Shown: one piece after another, positions 9,605 through 20,338 of the stretch | Position numbering within the stretch: position 1 is the first letter of the stretch | Layout of the letters: each line of letters begins with the position of its first letter | Source: Anisodus tanguticus | Taxonomy: Eukaryota; Streptophyta; Magnoliopsida; Solanales; Solanaceae | DNA: 64,000 nucleotides | Assembly: GCA_034509755.1 (NCBI GenBank) | Contig: CM067541.1 | Coordinates: 9,288,001 to 9,352,000, forward strand | Direction of reading: 5' to 3' | Notes under the pieces: model-generated | Seen by the model: the letters and a program-made list of their open reading frames with translations, nothing else | Database searches by the model: none | Told to the model about the DNA's origin: nothing | Position numbers and translations under genes: made by a program

Positions 9605-12001
9605 CTACCGTTTCAACCCAACTCAAAGAACCATAAACCAGAAAATTATCTACTAGCAATGGACCTTCTATCCTTAGCTTGTAACTTTGTTTTTCATACT
9701 TCTCTTTGAAAACCAACTTGTCAGGTTCAACACTAACTTTATATTCACCCATTGAGGTCAACTTTGCTGTGTATGTTGACATTATCATCTCCAAGATTAG
9801 TTACTGTCCTCTTGAATTCTTGTATCCGTTTCGGATCCGAATTGCTGATGTTCCAGTTGAAATAGTCAATGAAAGATAGATAGTTTAAGTCCAAAGAAGG
9901 GTTGGAACAAGAATATGAAGAGGACCTTGTGATGGTTTTTATCTGTTGTGATGTAAAATCTAGACCACATAGGAGATTTATGTAGTCCTGTGGTGCAATG
10001 TCGTAAATAAGTCCGGGGTCTAGTGCCTCGTTTGGATTGATATGGCCAGCTTCTATGGCTAGTGGATTAGCAGCATTGTTGTTGTTACCGATGTCTCGGA
10101 TGGGCCCACCCGTGTTGTCCAACGCATCGGCTGTGGTCATCATGGCTGAGCGGATGGAAGCAGGGCTCCGTTTGGGGTGGGCCCTTTTCAGAAGTGCTGC
10201 TACACCAGCAGCATGAGGGCATGACATCGGCAAGCTACTAAAAAGCTCTCGCGTTTTAATTTCACCTACTGATAATTTTTCAGGCCATGATGCTACTATC
10301 AAGGCGCCCGGAGCCATCAGGTAGGGTTTTAGGATAAAAGGGCAGCTTTGTGATGGTCCCTTTGAGCTATAGCTAGCAACTTTTGGTGTTGGTTTAGCAC
10401 CAAGATGTGTCACTTGAAATTCGAGTTTTCCTTTAGGTGAAGGACTATTCTTGATGTACTCAAACAAAACTTTTTCGCCATCTTGAAAGTTCAAAAATGT
10501 AGCCAGGAATTCACTATGAAGGTAGAATTCCAAGTTAGTGGTGTTCGTTATGAAGACACCACCAGAAACATTTGAATTTATTACACTGTAGACTTGATCG
10601 CTTATTGATCCGTTCACGTCATAGCAGACCGCGATTTTGTATGCATTTTTCTCCAGTTCCTTCTCCTCTAGGCATGAGTTCAGAAAAAGGATGGACCTTT
10701 CGCTTGAACTTGATGAATTCCCGGGGTAGAGGGATAAACCAGTGACTGAAACTCCATTGCCTAGAGTTAATGTCCCGATAAATTCGTGATCAACCGTGCC
10801 AGCAGCAACAGTGAGAACCCAAGGTGTTCCATTGTGCAAAGACTCGTCATCAGGCCCTTCATTTCCAGCTGAAGTGGAAACAAATATACCTTTTTCCATT
10901 GCAGCAAATGAAGCAATAGCTACCTGTTGGAAGAATAATTCTTAGTTGGAGTAGGAAACCAAATTGTTTAGGATTTGGAATTTAAACTCAGGTCTAAATA
11001 GGAGTTTTAGTCAGAATTATATAGGAATAGGTTTTCCAGTTTATAATCAAACTAGGTTTTGCACTATTATAAATAGGGATGTTGCTAGCTATTTTCATAT
11101 TGTAGAATAACAAAGCAAAGTAGAGATTTATTGAGTTTATGAATACCGGATCACCATATAGTGGAGGACCATCCATGCCAAATGACATGGACAATACATC
11201 TACACCATCTTCAATTGCTTGATCAATTGCAGCAATTATATCAGATATCATTGTAGGACCTTCATCAAACAAGCCTTGTACATTGCCACATGAGCCTTTG
11301 GTGCCATGCCAGTAGCAGCACCAGGGGCATAACCGAAATAAGATGCAGATTCTACACGACTTCCTGCAGCTGTGGAAGATTTGTGAGTTCCGTGACCACT
11401 CGTGCCATGAGCTGAATTCATCGCGATGGTAATATTCGGATTACTAGCAATTAGGCCTTTGTTGAAGTAACGCGCCCCAATGAGTTTCTTGTTACACAAA
11501 GAGGAATTGAATTGAGTGGCACTTTCACATTCACCTTTCCATCTTGATGGAACATTAGCCATCCCATTATCATTATAACTTTTACTCTCAGGCCAAATCC
11601 CTGTATCAACCAAACCAACTATAACATCTTTGCCATAATCTGACTTAGGCCATGCACCAGAATTGGAATTCAGGCCAAGGAATTGTGACGTGTGCGTCGT
11701 GTCGATTTTAACTGTCATGTCCTTAGTTGAAGAAAGATAGCCTGGTAAATTCTTGATAACTTCTAGCTCAGAAGGAGAAAGACTTGCACTAAAACCATGA
11801 ATGGCATTAGTGTAAACATATACAAGATTTGAGCTATCTGATATAGAAGTAAGAGTGGTCAAGTACCAACTATGATGGCTCGAAAAAGCTTCAGGCATGG
11901 CTTATAAGTCCATATGGATGATATAAGTTTCTGACTTAGACAAAGTAAATGGAAATAAAGATAGAGAGGAAACAGAAGCACAAGATAATACAATTAGTCA
12001 T
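9546..12001 (-). pseudogene. Subtilisin-like serine protease (SBT1-type subtilase) pseudogene
   Basis: Plant subtilases of this kind are secreted S8 peptidases. Domains in order: a hydrophobic signal peptide from the ATG at 12001, the I9 propeptide (ETYIIHMDL to HTSQFLGL), Asp motif VGLVDTGIWPES, His motif GHGTHKSSTAAG, a PA-like insert, oxyanion-region SAGNEGP, and a fibronectin-like C-terminal part. Lesions: a frameshift giving TAA at 11936-11938 after the signal peptide; TAA at 11902-11904 in the propeptide; a one-base shift near 11271; an insertion at 10925-11143; the catalytic GTSM block reads SLPM, so the active Ser is replaced by Pro; another shift near 9790; and a C-terminus and stop codon that lie in LTR sequence. 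It is a clear pseudogene, but much of the frame survives, so loss is fairly recent. Confidence 0.92.
10924..11146 (-). mobile_element. LTR/TRIM-like insertion with exact GT-AG intron borders
   Basis: The subtilase reading frame is interrupted between GATCCG and GTAGCT. The inserted DNA (10925-11143, 219 bp) starts TGTTGGAAG on the + strand and is flanked by TACC on both sides (10921-10924 and 11144-11147). It contains CTATTATAAATAGGG, a TATA-like block typical of LTRs. On the gene strand, removing 11146 down to 10924 uses GT at the start and CAACAG at the end and restores Asp-Pro-Val-Ala-Ile exactly. Subtilase genes of this class are usually intronless, so this is either a dead insertion or a splice-competent one. 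Confidence 0.75.
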
Positions 12002-12055
12002 ATTGTTGAAGAATGAAATGGAAGTTGGGATATTTTCTTGAACATAAGTTAGTTT

Positions 12056-12064
12056 ACTTATATA
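12056..12064 (-). promoter_or_regulatory. TATA box of the former subtilase gene
   Basis: On the minus strand CTATATAAG lies about 55 bp upstream of the ATG at 12001. Spacing and sequence fit a plant core promoter. Assignment is by position only. Confidence 0.5.
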
Positions 12065-12226
12065 GAGAATTGAGAGGAATGAGAAGACAACAAATTTGCC
12101 TCAGTCAGTTGTCCATATTTTTCTATATATTGAACTTGGCGAGTTGAACGCTTGCAATAATTCCAAGTCTGCTTCACACTGTCTTTTCCATTGCCCCATC
12201 TATCATGCCAAAAGTTGCTTTAGTTG

Positions 12227-12598
12227 TATTCCCTCTGTTCCAAATTATACGTCATACTTCTTTTTAGTCTATCCCAAATTATAGTCTTGCTTCTCTTTTT
12301 AGTCTATATTGCTCGAACTCTTTTAAAAAGCTGCTCAGTGTGTGTAGGATACTCTAGAAGCTAGCGTTTTTTGAGAATCTGACACGGGTGCCAGGAAGTT
12401 TGGAGAGTCCGAGCAACATAGGTCATACTTCCTTTAAAATAATTTAACATTAAACTTCCTATTTTACTCTTAATGAGATGAATTATAGCTACATAAATAT
12501 TTGTGACTTGTTTTAGCTTACACGTTTTAATAGACTTTCTTTTTCTTACATTATGTGTCTAGTCAAACACTATCACATAAATTGAGACGGAGGGTGTA
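12227..12598. mobile_element. Stowaway-like MITE, interrupted by a second MITE
   Basis: The left end TATTCCCTCTGTTCC and the right end GAGACGGAGGGTGTA are inverted versions of the CTCCCTCCGTCCCAA end typical of Tc1/mariner-derived Stowaway MITEs, with TA borders. The internal AGTCTATCCCAAATTATA block is typical of the family. A 116-bp element at 12305-12420 splits it. Confidence 0.75.
12305..12420. mobile_element. Small MITE nested in a Stowaway-like MITE
   Basis: The ends TATATTGCTCGAACTC and, reverse complemented, TATGTTGCTCGGACTC form a terminal inverted repeat of about 16 bp with two mismatches. The body is 116 bp and non-coding. Host MITE sequence resumes on both sides. Confidence 0.75.
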
Positions 12599-15154
12599 AT
12601 AAGTTTTAAATTATGTAGCATGATTACAAGAGTTGACATTTGTGTATGATTTGAATAATCATGATTAAATGTGATTGAGATTTAGTATTTGTATGTAAAG
12701 GGGACCAATCGAAATAATTAGAAGCGAATTCAGAATTTAAACTTTATGTCTTCATATTTTAAGACAACGATCTCTAGTACTAGTAAATGTTTGAAATTTA
12801 GTATTTGTATGTGTTTATTGAATCTCTTAAGAGATATATATAAGTTTTATGCCAAAACTATTGAATTCCACTGAATCTCTGGATACATAGAAGAAATAAG
12901 ATCGATAATTGTGTGATAATTTTTTCTTCTTCTCAATCATTTAAGATATTATGTGAATTAATATATTAATACATTGCTTATCCTGTGAATCCGCCCCTGG
13001 AAATAATTAGTCCTCAAAGTCTCAGGACATACATATACTATATGTAGTGCTTTAAGTCTTAGTTTTTTTTTTCAACTTCAACACTTATATTCGAACAAAT
13101 GACTGTTTAGATATAAATCAGCTTCAATACTGAAAAAGATGATTTCAACAATTGCTACTTAAAAACTATTTTAATCAGCTGGCCAAACAAGCTTGTGTCC
13201 TTTAGCCAAATTCTGGAAATTTTACAAATTATTTTTTCCTTTTTATATATCATTATTTTCACATTCTAAGAGTAACATCATGATTCTTGCAAGGGGTAGA
13301 AAAGGGAAACAGAATGAATGGGAAGAAGGGGAATTATGGATCTAATTGCCTTAATAGGACCATTAATCGTGAGGAACATTGCATATACAAACTAATATTT
13401 TTTTTATAAATAGAAATAATTGGAAATCACCCATGTGTTTTTGTTAAATAGAATTTAAAGTCAATTCTTTATTGGCAAAAAATTATTTAGTACAACCAGA
13501 CTTTTATCTTGCCATTAGTTTCCACTAATAACATGAATTTCTGGTATTTAAGAAGACACTAAGTCAACTTGTTATAAAAGCAGTAAACAAAAAATAGTTT
13601 CTACTTTTGCTAGTGACTTAACTTGGAAACTTCTTGGAGAAAAAGGGGGTGTGAACATAGTAAATGAATAATTATTTGACCATGAGTCACTTCAATTGTA
13701 TCATTATAGAAAGAAGAAAAAAAATGCAAAATATTTCTACCAGAAAGTCAGTCACATGAATTTTAAATTGATATCTAATATGACCTGAAGTCAATTAATT
13801 ATGTTCATAAATGCAGGAAAAACAAGGAAAGTTTGGTATGACCATAAATGCAGAAAAAACAAGGAAACTTTGGTATGACGAAAAATATTTTGGAAAGTAA
13901 ATTATATTGTCAAAAAATATTGATTATGTAAATTATATTGTCAAAATATTGGAAAAGCTAAATCCAAATCCAAACAAATAAAGTTCGAATTGGTTCAATT
14001 TTCTTAAGTTCGTTAATTAGTTTGGCTATTTCGAGTTTTTGATTTGAGTCTATAAGTTGCGCTTATTCTTCTACAAAAGGAACATTCAAACGAAATATTT
14101 ATGTCGATTTCCCTTTTAAGAAAATTTCCATTATAATCATTGAAATAAAATATTTACTTATAAGCACTTGACATACTAATGACTCGTGCAAGTAATGAAA
14201 TTATTATTAGAGAAAATCATAGCGATAGAAGCATTAAGTGGGCTAAGAGTATATTTATTACTCATTTAAGAGCGTATTGGACTTTATTAAGAAGGATGTC
14301 TAATGGGTAGGGGCGTAGGGCTAAGTATAAGGTATAAATATTTCGATTTTCGGATAAATCTCAAATTTGAAATTCTAATTTCTCAAATATTAAATCCGAA
14401 ATCTGAACGAAAACCCAAAAAAAATCAGATTTCGGTTTGCCCAAATTATGCCCACTCCTAGCAATAGCTAGTTTTCTTCACAAATCACAACTATCTCAAC
14501 CCTTTAGCATATAAATGTTCAAATTTGACTTATATCTTATTATCAATCTTCAATACTCAATATTTATAAAAAATTAAAAACACCATTTGGTCGTTATACT
14601 CTTATCAATATTTAATGAATAAAAGAACTTTAAAAATACTTTTCATTTATCTATCGAACATCAAAAATCAAAATAACCAAAAGGTATGCTCCTAAAAGTG
14701 ACTTATTTTTTCGAATCATACCAAACTCTCTTAGGAAATATAAAGGCTGCTTATTTTGGGCAAAACATGTGAGCCTCCTCCCATCATAAAAGCAAATTGT
14801 GGTACAATGTCTTTTCTTTTCTTTTACTTTTAAGACAAATCATGAGTCTCTTTCGGAGTTACAGGTTTTAAATTCTAAGACCGAGACATTAGATATTTGA
14901 GTTTTGAATTTAATTTTTATCATATTTAGTAAAAAGTTTAATAAAAATATCGAGTTTGAACTAAATTTATTGAGTTCGGTCAAATCTGTATGTCGGCGTC
15001 TAGCTCCGACCTTGACTTTGTACCAATGGTGAAATTGACATGAAGAATTTTCCACACTTGTTTCATCTCCAAATAGTTTTCCTCTCTTCCCTAATTGAAG
15101 TCATTTCATTCAAGAATACTAATTTTCTACATCAAGGTCACCAATAATGAAAGC
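12599..15154. other. Intergenic AT-rich region with small repeats
   Basis: No gene is recognisable. A direct repeat of about 39 bp containing CATAAATGCAGRAAAAACAA and TTTGGTATGAC lies at 13807-13884, followed by a doubled GTAAATTATATTGTCAAAA near 13898 and 13927. A small hAT-like MITE sits at 14308-14460. Confidence 0.6.
14308..14460. mobile_element. Small hAT-like MITE
   Basis: It starts TAGGGGCGTAGGG and ends TATGCCCACTCCTA, whose reverse complement is TAGGAGTGGGCATA. Subterminal CCGAA and TTCGGTTTG words resemble the larger element at 7996-8795. The 153-bp body is non-coding and the flanking 8-mers do not match. Confidence 0.55.
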
Positions 15155-15171
15155 AGAATAGATATAAAAGA

Positions 15172-15373
15172 ACCAGAACTAACAAGATTTGTGGTGTAGT
15201 AGTAAGTATTCATATATCCTTAATCAGAGGTCTCGTGTTCGAATCCTAGGTACGGAATCATCTTTGTTAGAAAGCCCTTTAACCCAAATGTGGAACTTTC
15301 CGGCACTAATTCCAATTTAGTTAGCCCCAATATGGCATTGGTTATCAGCACCGGGTGAAAAACAAAACAAAAA
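15172..15373 (+). mobile_element. tRNA-derived SINE with 17-bp target duplication
   Basis: A pol III A box-like segment (TGGTGTAGTAGTAAGTA) and a B box (GTTCGAATCC) lie in tRNA-like spacing, followed by a tRNA-unrelated body and an A-rich tail. The 17-bp word AGAATAGATATAAAAGA flanks it exactly at 15155-15171 and 15374-15390. The family is a Solanaceae-type SINE; a diverged copy lies near 25.6 kb. Confidence 0.85.
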
Positions 15374-15390
15374 AGAATAGATATAAAAGA

Positions 15391-16590
15391 TTCATATAGC
15401 CGATCTCAACTAAATCGCAATTTAAGGGCAGGTGATTGAAGCTTACCAACCTTGGTGAATAGTTTCATCTTCCTAATAAGTGAAGGAAAACGCACATATA
15501 ATAATCCCATCAGAAGTTGAATAGCAAGACACTTGAATTGCAACTAAGATGATGTTAACTCGATAAGAAGCTCTGGCAATAAGATATTGATGATACAACT
15601 CCCTTTTGTTTGCAAAGGAGTATGCAGTGTTATAAAAAACGAAAAGCCCAAAACGTTTTAAGATCCGTTGAGGCTTTAAGCGCAAACCGCAAATAAAGTG
15701 TGGGTTCCAGTGAGGATAGGCTCAAATGGAGAAAAAAACACAAATGTGTGTAATCCAAGACTAATAATTATAACCATAAATAACAAATACATGGAAAAAA
15801 AATGAAAAAAATCAATAAAGTGAAACTCGTCTCTTCGGATTGCGCTCATTATCAATGAAAAATATATTTTTGAGTCTTGATGACGAAACTAAAATGCCCG
15901 CTAAACAGGCGAAGCTTAAATATGTTTTGCGCCTCGGTTCAACGCATAAGCCATTTTAAGTGTTGTCACTGAAGAAGAGAAAGATAGAAGACAGAAAACA
16001 AAGCAGAAAATGACAACAAAAGAAGAACAACTCTCCTTGTTTATTAGATGGCCCCAAAGAATGTCAGGGAACTCTTACCACAATAATTTCTTTCTGCTTT
16101 AGCTTCAGAAAGGAAGAGAAATATTTCCCCAAAGCCTTAAAGTACCTAATGAAACTCAGCTACATCTTCACTTCAAACTATATATACCCTTTCACATGCA
16201 GAGGTCAAAATAATCATTGATTTGTAGGGCCCTTAACTTAGTCACTATGAAAATAGCCCTCATGACTTTTCCCTTGAGACAATAGCAGAAAACACAATAA
16301 GTGAGTGAGGGGTTCAAATTCCATAATGTGTGCCCAATTCTAGCTGTCAAACAGTATCTTCTCAAGTCACTGCCAAGCAAAAGACACCTTCCTCTTTTCC
16401 CTCTTTGTAGACACCTTCCTCTTTTCCCTCTTTGTAGACCCCGCACCCCTCTCCAACATCCACAAATATCCCAACTCAGAAACCAAATAACCAAAGCATT
16501 AAAGCAAACTCTCCGGCATTTGAATAGCCACGGCGTTTAAAGAAAAAAAAGATTTTGACATATATAAAAGTATAAAGTACTTATGGTATT
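15391..16590. other. Intergenic region with a MITE-like repeat and a 27-bp perfect tandem
   Basis: About 15627-15968 resembles, in opposite orientation, the GCGCTTCGCC-type element at 21076-21507; it has CGAAAAGCCCAAAACG at one end and AAGTGTTGTCAC at the other. A perfect 27-bp tandem (GACACCTTCCTCTTTTCCCT plus seven bases) lies at 16383-16436. No gene is recognised. Confidence 0.5.
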
Positions 16591-16735
16591 AAACAATAAC
16601 AACATACCCGGTGTAATTTCACAACTGGAGTCTGAAGAGGGTAGAATGTACGCAGATTTTAGCCCTACCTCGTACAGGTAGAGAGGTTGTTTTCGGAAGA
16701 CCCTCGGCTCGAGTGCAACAGAGCAAAGTAGTTAT
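16591..16735 (-). mobile_element. TS-type SINE fragment
   Basis: On the minus strand the sequence runs from GAGCCGAGGGTCTTC through GGTAGGGCT to a 3' end GGGTATGTTGTTATTG. This matches the 3' body and TTG-type tail of tobacco TS SINEs. It is 5' truncated. Confidence 0.75.
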
Positions 16736-16929
16736 GAAAGAGGAAATACGACAGCAATTAAGAACAAAATGAAAAGTCTAAAGTTAAAGAGTTTCCAAAT
16801 ATATAAATGTGTCATTCATTTTCGGATAGACTAAAACGAAAAGAGTGACATATGAAGTGAAACTGATAAAGTATTCACTTTCTTGAACATGGTGAAATCC
16901 ATACAATGCAAAACATAGGGTACAATGTA

Positions 16930-19900
16930 CTGGGTTGTCCAGTGGGTTGGGTAGGCCCGATCTCGACTTGGCTCGGCTAGCTACCCGCCCCACCCCGATT
17001 TCCCATAAAAAAATTGTCGGTGTCGGGGTTCGAACTCGGGACGGGGCCTGGGATCGTCCCGCCCGTCCTGATCCCAACCCGACCCGCCTCATCCCGCCCC
17101 GCCAGCCCCCTCCCCCTTTGCAAAAATAACCGTTGCAAATTTGGCGGTTGTGCAACGATTATAACGGCCATTTTGCCCCCCCCCCCTACCCCCTTAATAT
17201 TTATTTTTAACCCCTAAGTTAATATATTTACACTTTTAACTTTATTTCTCAATTATAAATACCTCATTTTCCTCTTCATTTTTCTCACAAATCTTCCTAC
17301 AATCTCTCAATTTATCTCTCTACAATTCTACATTTTCTACTAAATAAATTTATTTATTTTTTGCTCATTTATATCAAAGTTAAAAATTGGGAGTGAAGTT
17401 GGCAACTAGCTTGAGGATCATCCATCGATCAAAGTTTTAATTTTCAACCTCGATTACACGTCGACGTTACGTCGGCGTTTAGTACCTTCGTTCCTTCTTT
17501 AAATTATTATTGTCACTTTATTTTAATTATCACACTTAATTTCATTATCTTTAATTATTTATTTGCATAATTAAAATGGAAGGATTAAGAGGTATGTTTA
17601 AGGGTAAGGGTAAGGGTAAGGTTAAGGGTGTTTCTTCTAGTAGGTGTAACAAAGGCATGGTACTTCTTCTAGTAATCATATTCCTAGTCCCGATGATTTA
17701 ATGATTTTACTCATATAGATAAAATTGCTTTTTTTAATGATATACATTAGATGATGAGGAAGATGAACCAAACTTTAATTTAGACGATAATTTAGATGAC
17801 ACACCCACTAGTGCACCTCAACCTCAGGCTCAGACTGAGTCTCAAACTGAAACTGGAATGCCTCATATTCCCCCTAATATGAGTCAAGGCCCCACACAAC
17901 GAAAATTAAAATCAGCTGCATGGCATTTTTTTGGTAGGGACCAAGAGAATCAACTAGCTAGATGTAAAATTTATAAAAATATTTATAAATTTAAAATCGG
18001 AAAAGGTCAAGGTAGGACGGTTGGTTTATTGAGACATGTACAAGGCAACACACAACTAGGTGGAATTAATACCAGACTAAAAAATCGGGTGTGCTAGCTG
18101 AGTCGGGACAAGATTCACATAGTGTCCCCGACCAAGTATAGGGTCAAATTAACCCGACGACAGGGGGAATTTTTGGTCCTAAATATGATAAAAAAACAAA
18201 GATAGGGAGAATATGGTAAAATTAGTTGCGGTGGAGGGTTTTCCTTTTTCATTTCCTTCCTCTCCTAGTTTTATTCATTACATTCGGGAAACATATAATC
18301 ATGTTTTTAATGATTTTCTAGATCAACTGTTAGAAGAGATGTTTTTAAATTTGCAAGTGAATATCAACAATATTTATGTTATGCATTGTATCATTTAATG
18401 ACAAAGTGGCTATCACTTCTGAAATAGGCCGTAGTACTAACGGTAATGATTATTTAACGGTAACATGTCATTGGATAGATCGAAATTGGTCTATGCAAAA
18501 ACGTATTTTAACATATAGATATATTGATGATAGGCACACTGGAAGTTTTATTGCACAAAATATTAATGAAATTTGTGATTATTATGGAATAAATGATAAA
18601 ATTATGACTATTAAAAGTTCGATTATATTCATGTTTTCCTGATCATTTTCATATAAGATGTGTGTGCCATATTTATAACTTAGTTGTAAAGGATGACCTA
18701 AAACTTTTTTAAAGCATTCTTGATAAAATACAATTTGTTATAAATTTTATTTTTAAAGATAACAAAATACAAAGACGCAAAGAGTATAAAAAAACTTGTC
18801 ATGATTGTGGATTACCTTATAGAAAAACTCCAGAAGAAGTTTCGACTAGGTGGAATTCTATGTATGAGCAACTACTTGTTGCTTACGATTATAGACAAAC
18901 TATAACTTTATTATTTAACACTCATAATAAAAATTCAAGGGATATGCTTGTAGATAATGATTGGGAAAAAAAATTAGAACTTAATGAATTTCTAGAAAAT
19001 TTTTTGAAGCTATTAAAGAATTTTTCGGTATTTATTATCCTACTATTTCAAATATGTTATTTTATATAGCTATAATATTTTTGTTACTTAATGAATATAT
19101 GAAAAAACCAACTTATAAGGCATCTATTGAAAAATGTTCAAAAATTTTAAAAAATATTTTTTTCTTATTCCCACTATTTATATTATTGGTGCGGTATTAA
19201 ATCCGACTATTAAAGTAGACGGTTGTAAAACACTAATAGAAACGATTTATGATTATACGGAAGTACTTCCAACAGACTCAACTGAAGAACCAACTGACAA
19301 ACCAACTAAAGAAAAGTTACGTCTAGCATACACACTGACTGCAAACAAGTATATATGTATTACCAACAACAAAGTGCAAATAACCAACCGACTTCTGTAC
19401 CATTTTCTACAACTTCGATGCAACCTTATAAAAAACATGCGATTTCTGCTGCTAGTATTCAAGGCCTTAGAAATAAAATGTTTAGTGATTCTACTTCTTC
19501 ACAAGTTAACGAAATTGATGTTTATGTTTTGCAGGGTGTTGTAACGTATGCATTAATTGTCAATGATAAAAGACATGAAGACTTGCTGAAATACTAGAGG
19601 AAGAATGAGAATACATTTCTGACACTAGCAAAGATGGCCGAGATGTGTTGATCATTCAAGCATCATCAACAACGTCTGAAAACATTTTTTCTGCTAGAAA
19701 ATTTCAAATAAGAGAGCATAGACATTCATTGGCGAGAGACACATTGTAGATTGCAGTTTTATTCAGAGATTGGATTTGAGTGGAGCGTAGAAGGTGAGGT
19801 CAACCGGAGATCAAATACCGGCCCCTCTTCTGGAGGGATGTGGGACGGGACGGGACGGGACCTCTTCCGGTCCCGCCTATCCCGGCCCGCCGAAACCCGC

Positions 19901-19962
19901 GTCCCGACCCTCCCCATCCCGCTGGGACCCGCCCCGGCCCGCTCCACCCTGCCCCGTTGGAC
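16930..19962 (+). mobile_element. hAT transposon copy 1 (internally deleted)
   Basis: The left end GGGTTGTCCAGTGGG and the right end, reverse complemented AGGGCTGTCCAACGGG, are imperfect terminal inverted repeats. Both subterminal regions are dense in GGGACGGG and CCCGCCC words. A promoter-like TATAAATA (17254-17261) precedes a transposase relic starting at 17576. It shares long near-identical tracts with copy 2 at 35.1-38.5 kb, but lacks a segment near 19806 equal to about 37995-38370 there. No 8-bp target duplication could be recognised. Confidence 0.8.
17576..19800 (+). pseudogene. hAT transposase relic (copy 1)
   Basis: The frame opens with Met and a Lys-Gly repeat (MFKGKGKGK, 17592 on). 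A BED-type zinc finger follows, WHFFGRDQENQLARCKIYKN, in which the second Cys is Tyr while copy 2 keeps Cys. Fragments of the RNase H-like catalytic region occupy 18213-19070, and part of the C-terminal hAT dimerisation region follows at 19134-19780. Several frameshifts and stops separate the pieces, and the normal C-terminal tail is deleted. It cannot encode an active transposase. Confidence 0.85.
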
Positions 19963-20338
19963 AGCCCTTCTCCTGATCAGTTTTCATCATCTCCTCACAT
20001 TAAGACTTAACTGATATAGAGTACAAGGGAAAAAAAGGATATTGTTACATGGGTTGTGGAAATACAATTTGATCATTTCTTTTCATTTGGAAAATACATC
20101 CAACTACAAGAGTGAAATGGTAATTTAATTATATATACTACTAAAGAGAGCTATGCTCTTAACAAAATTGAAAGCAATTACATATAACAACAACAATAAG
20201 AGCTACTCTACAAAACCTAAAGAGAATGCTGAATTTGCACCAGTGAATGATATGTACATTCGCCAACTCCAAAATGAATGGTAGAGGAAAGTGGAAACCA
20301 GGGGGGTCGAATTTGACCTTTTAGCCCACTTGGCCAGG

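Noticed and set aside
15188..15250. Possible tRNA gene at the A and B boxes
   Set aside because: No cloverleaf or acceptor stem can be made, and the segment is the head of a SINE with target duplication.
16977..17217. Pro/Arg-rich open frames in GC-rich DNA (also 19.75-20.0 kb and 35.1-35.3 kb)
   Set aside because: They are open only because hAT subterminal repeats are rich in CCCG and lack stops. All frames look alike and none has a motif.
17590..17635. Telomere-like AAGGGTAAGGGTAAGG repeats
   Set aside because: The repeats encode the Lys-Gly N-terminus of the hAT transposase relic, and a shorter version is at the same place in copy 2. They are not an interstitial telomere.
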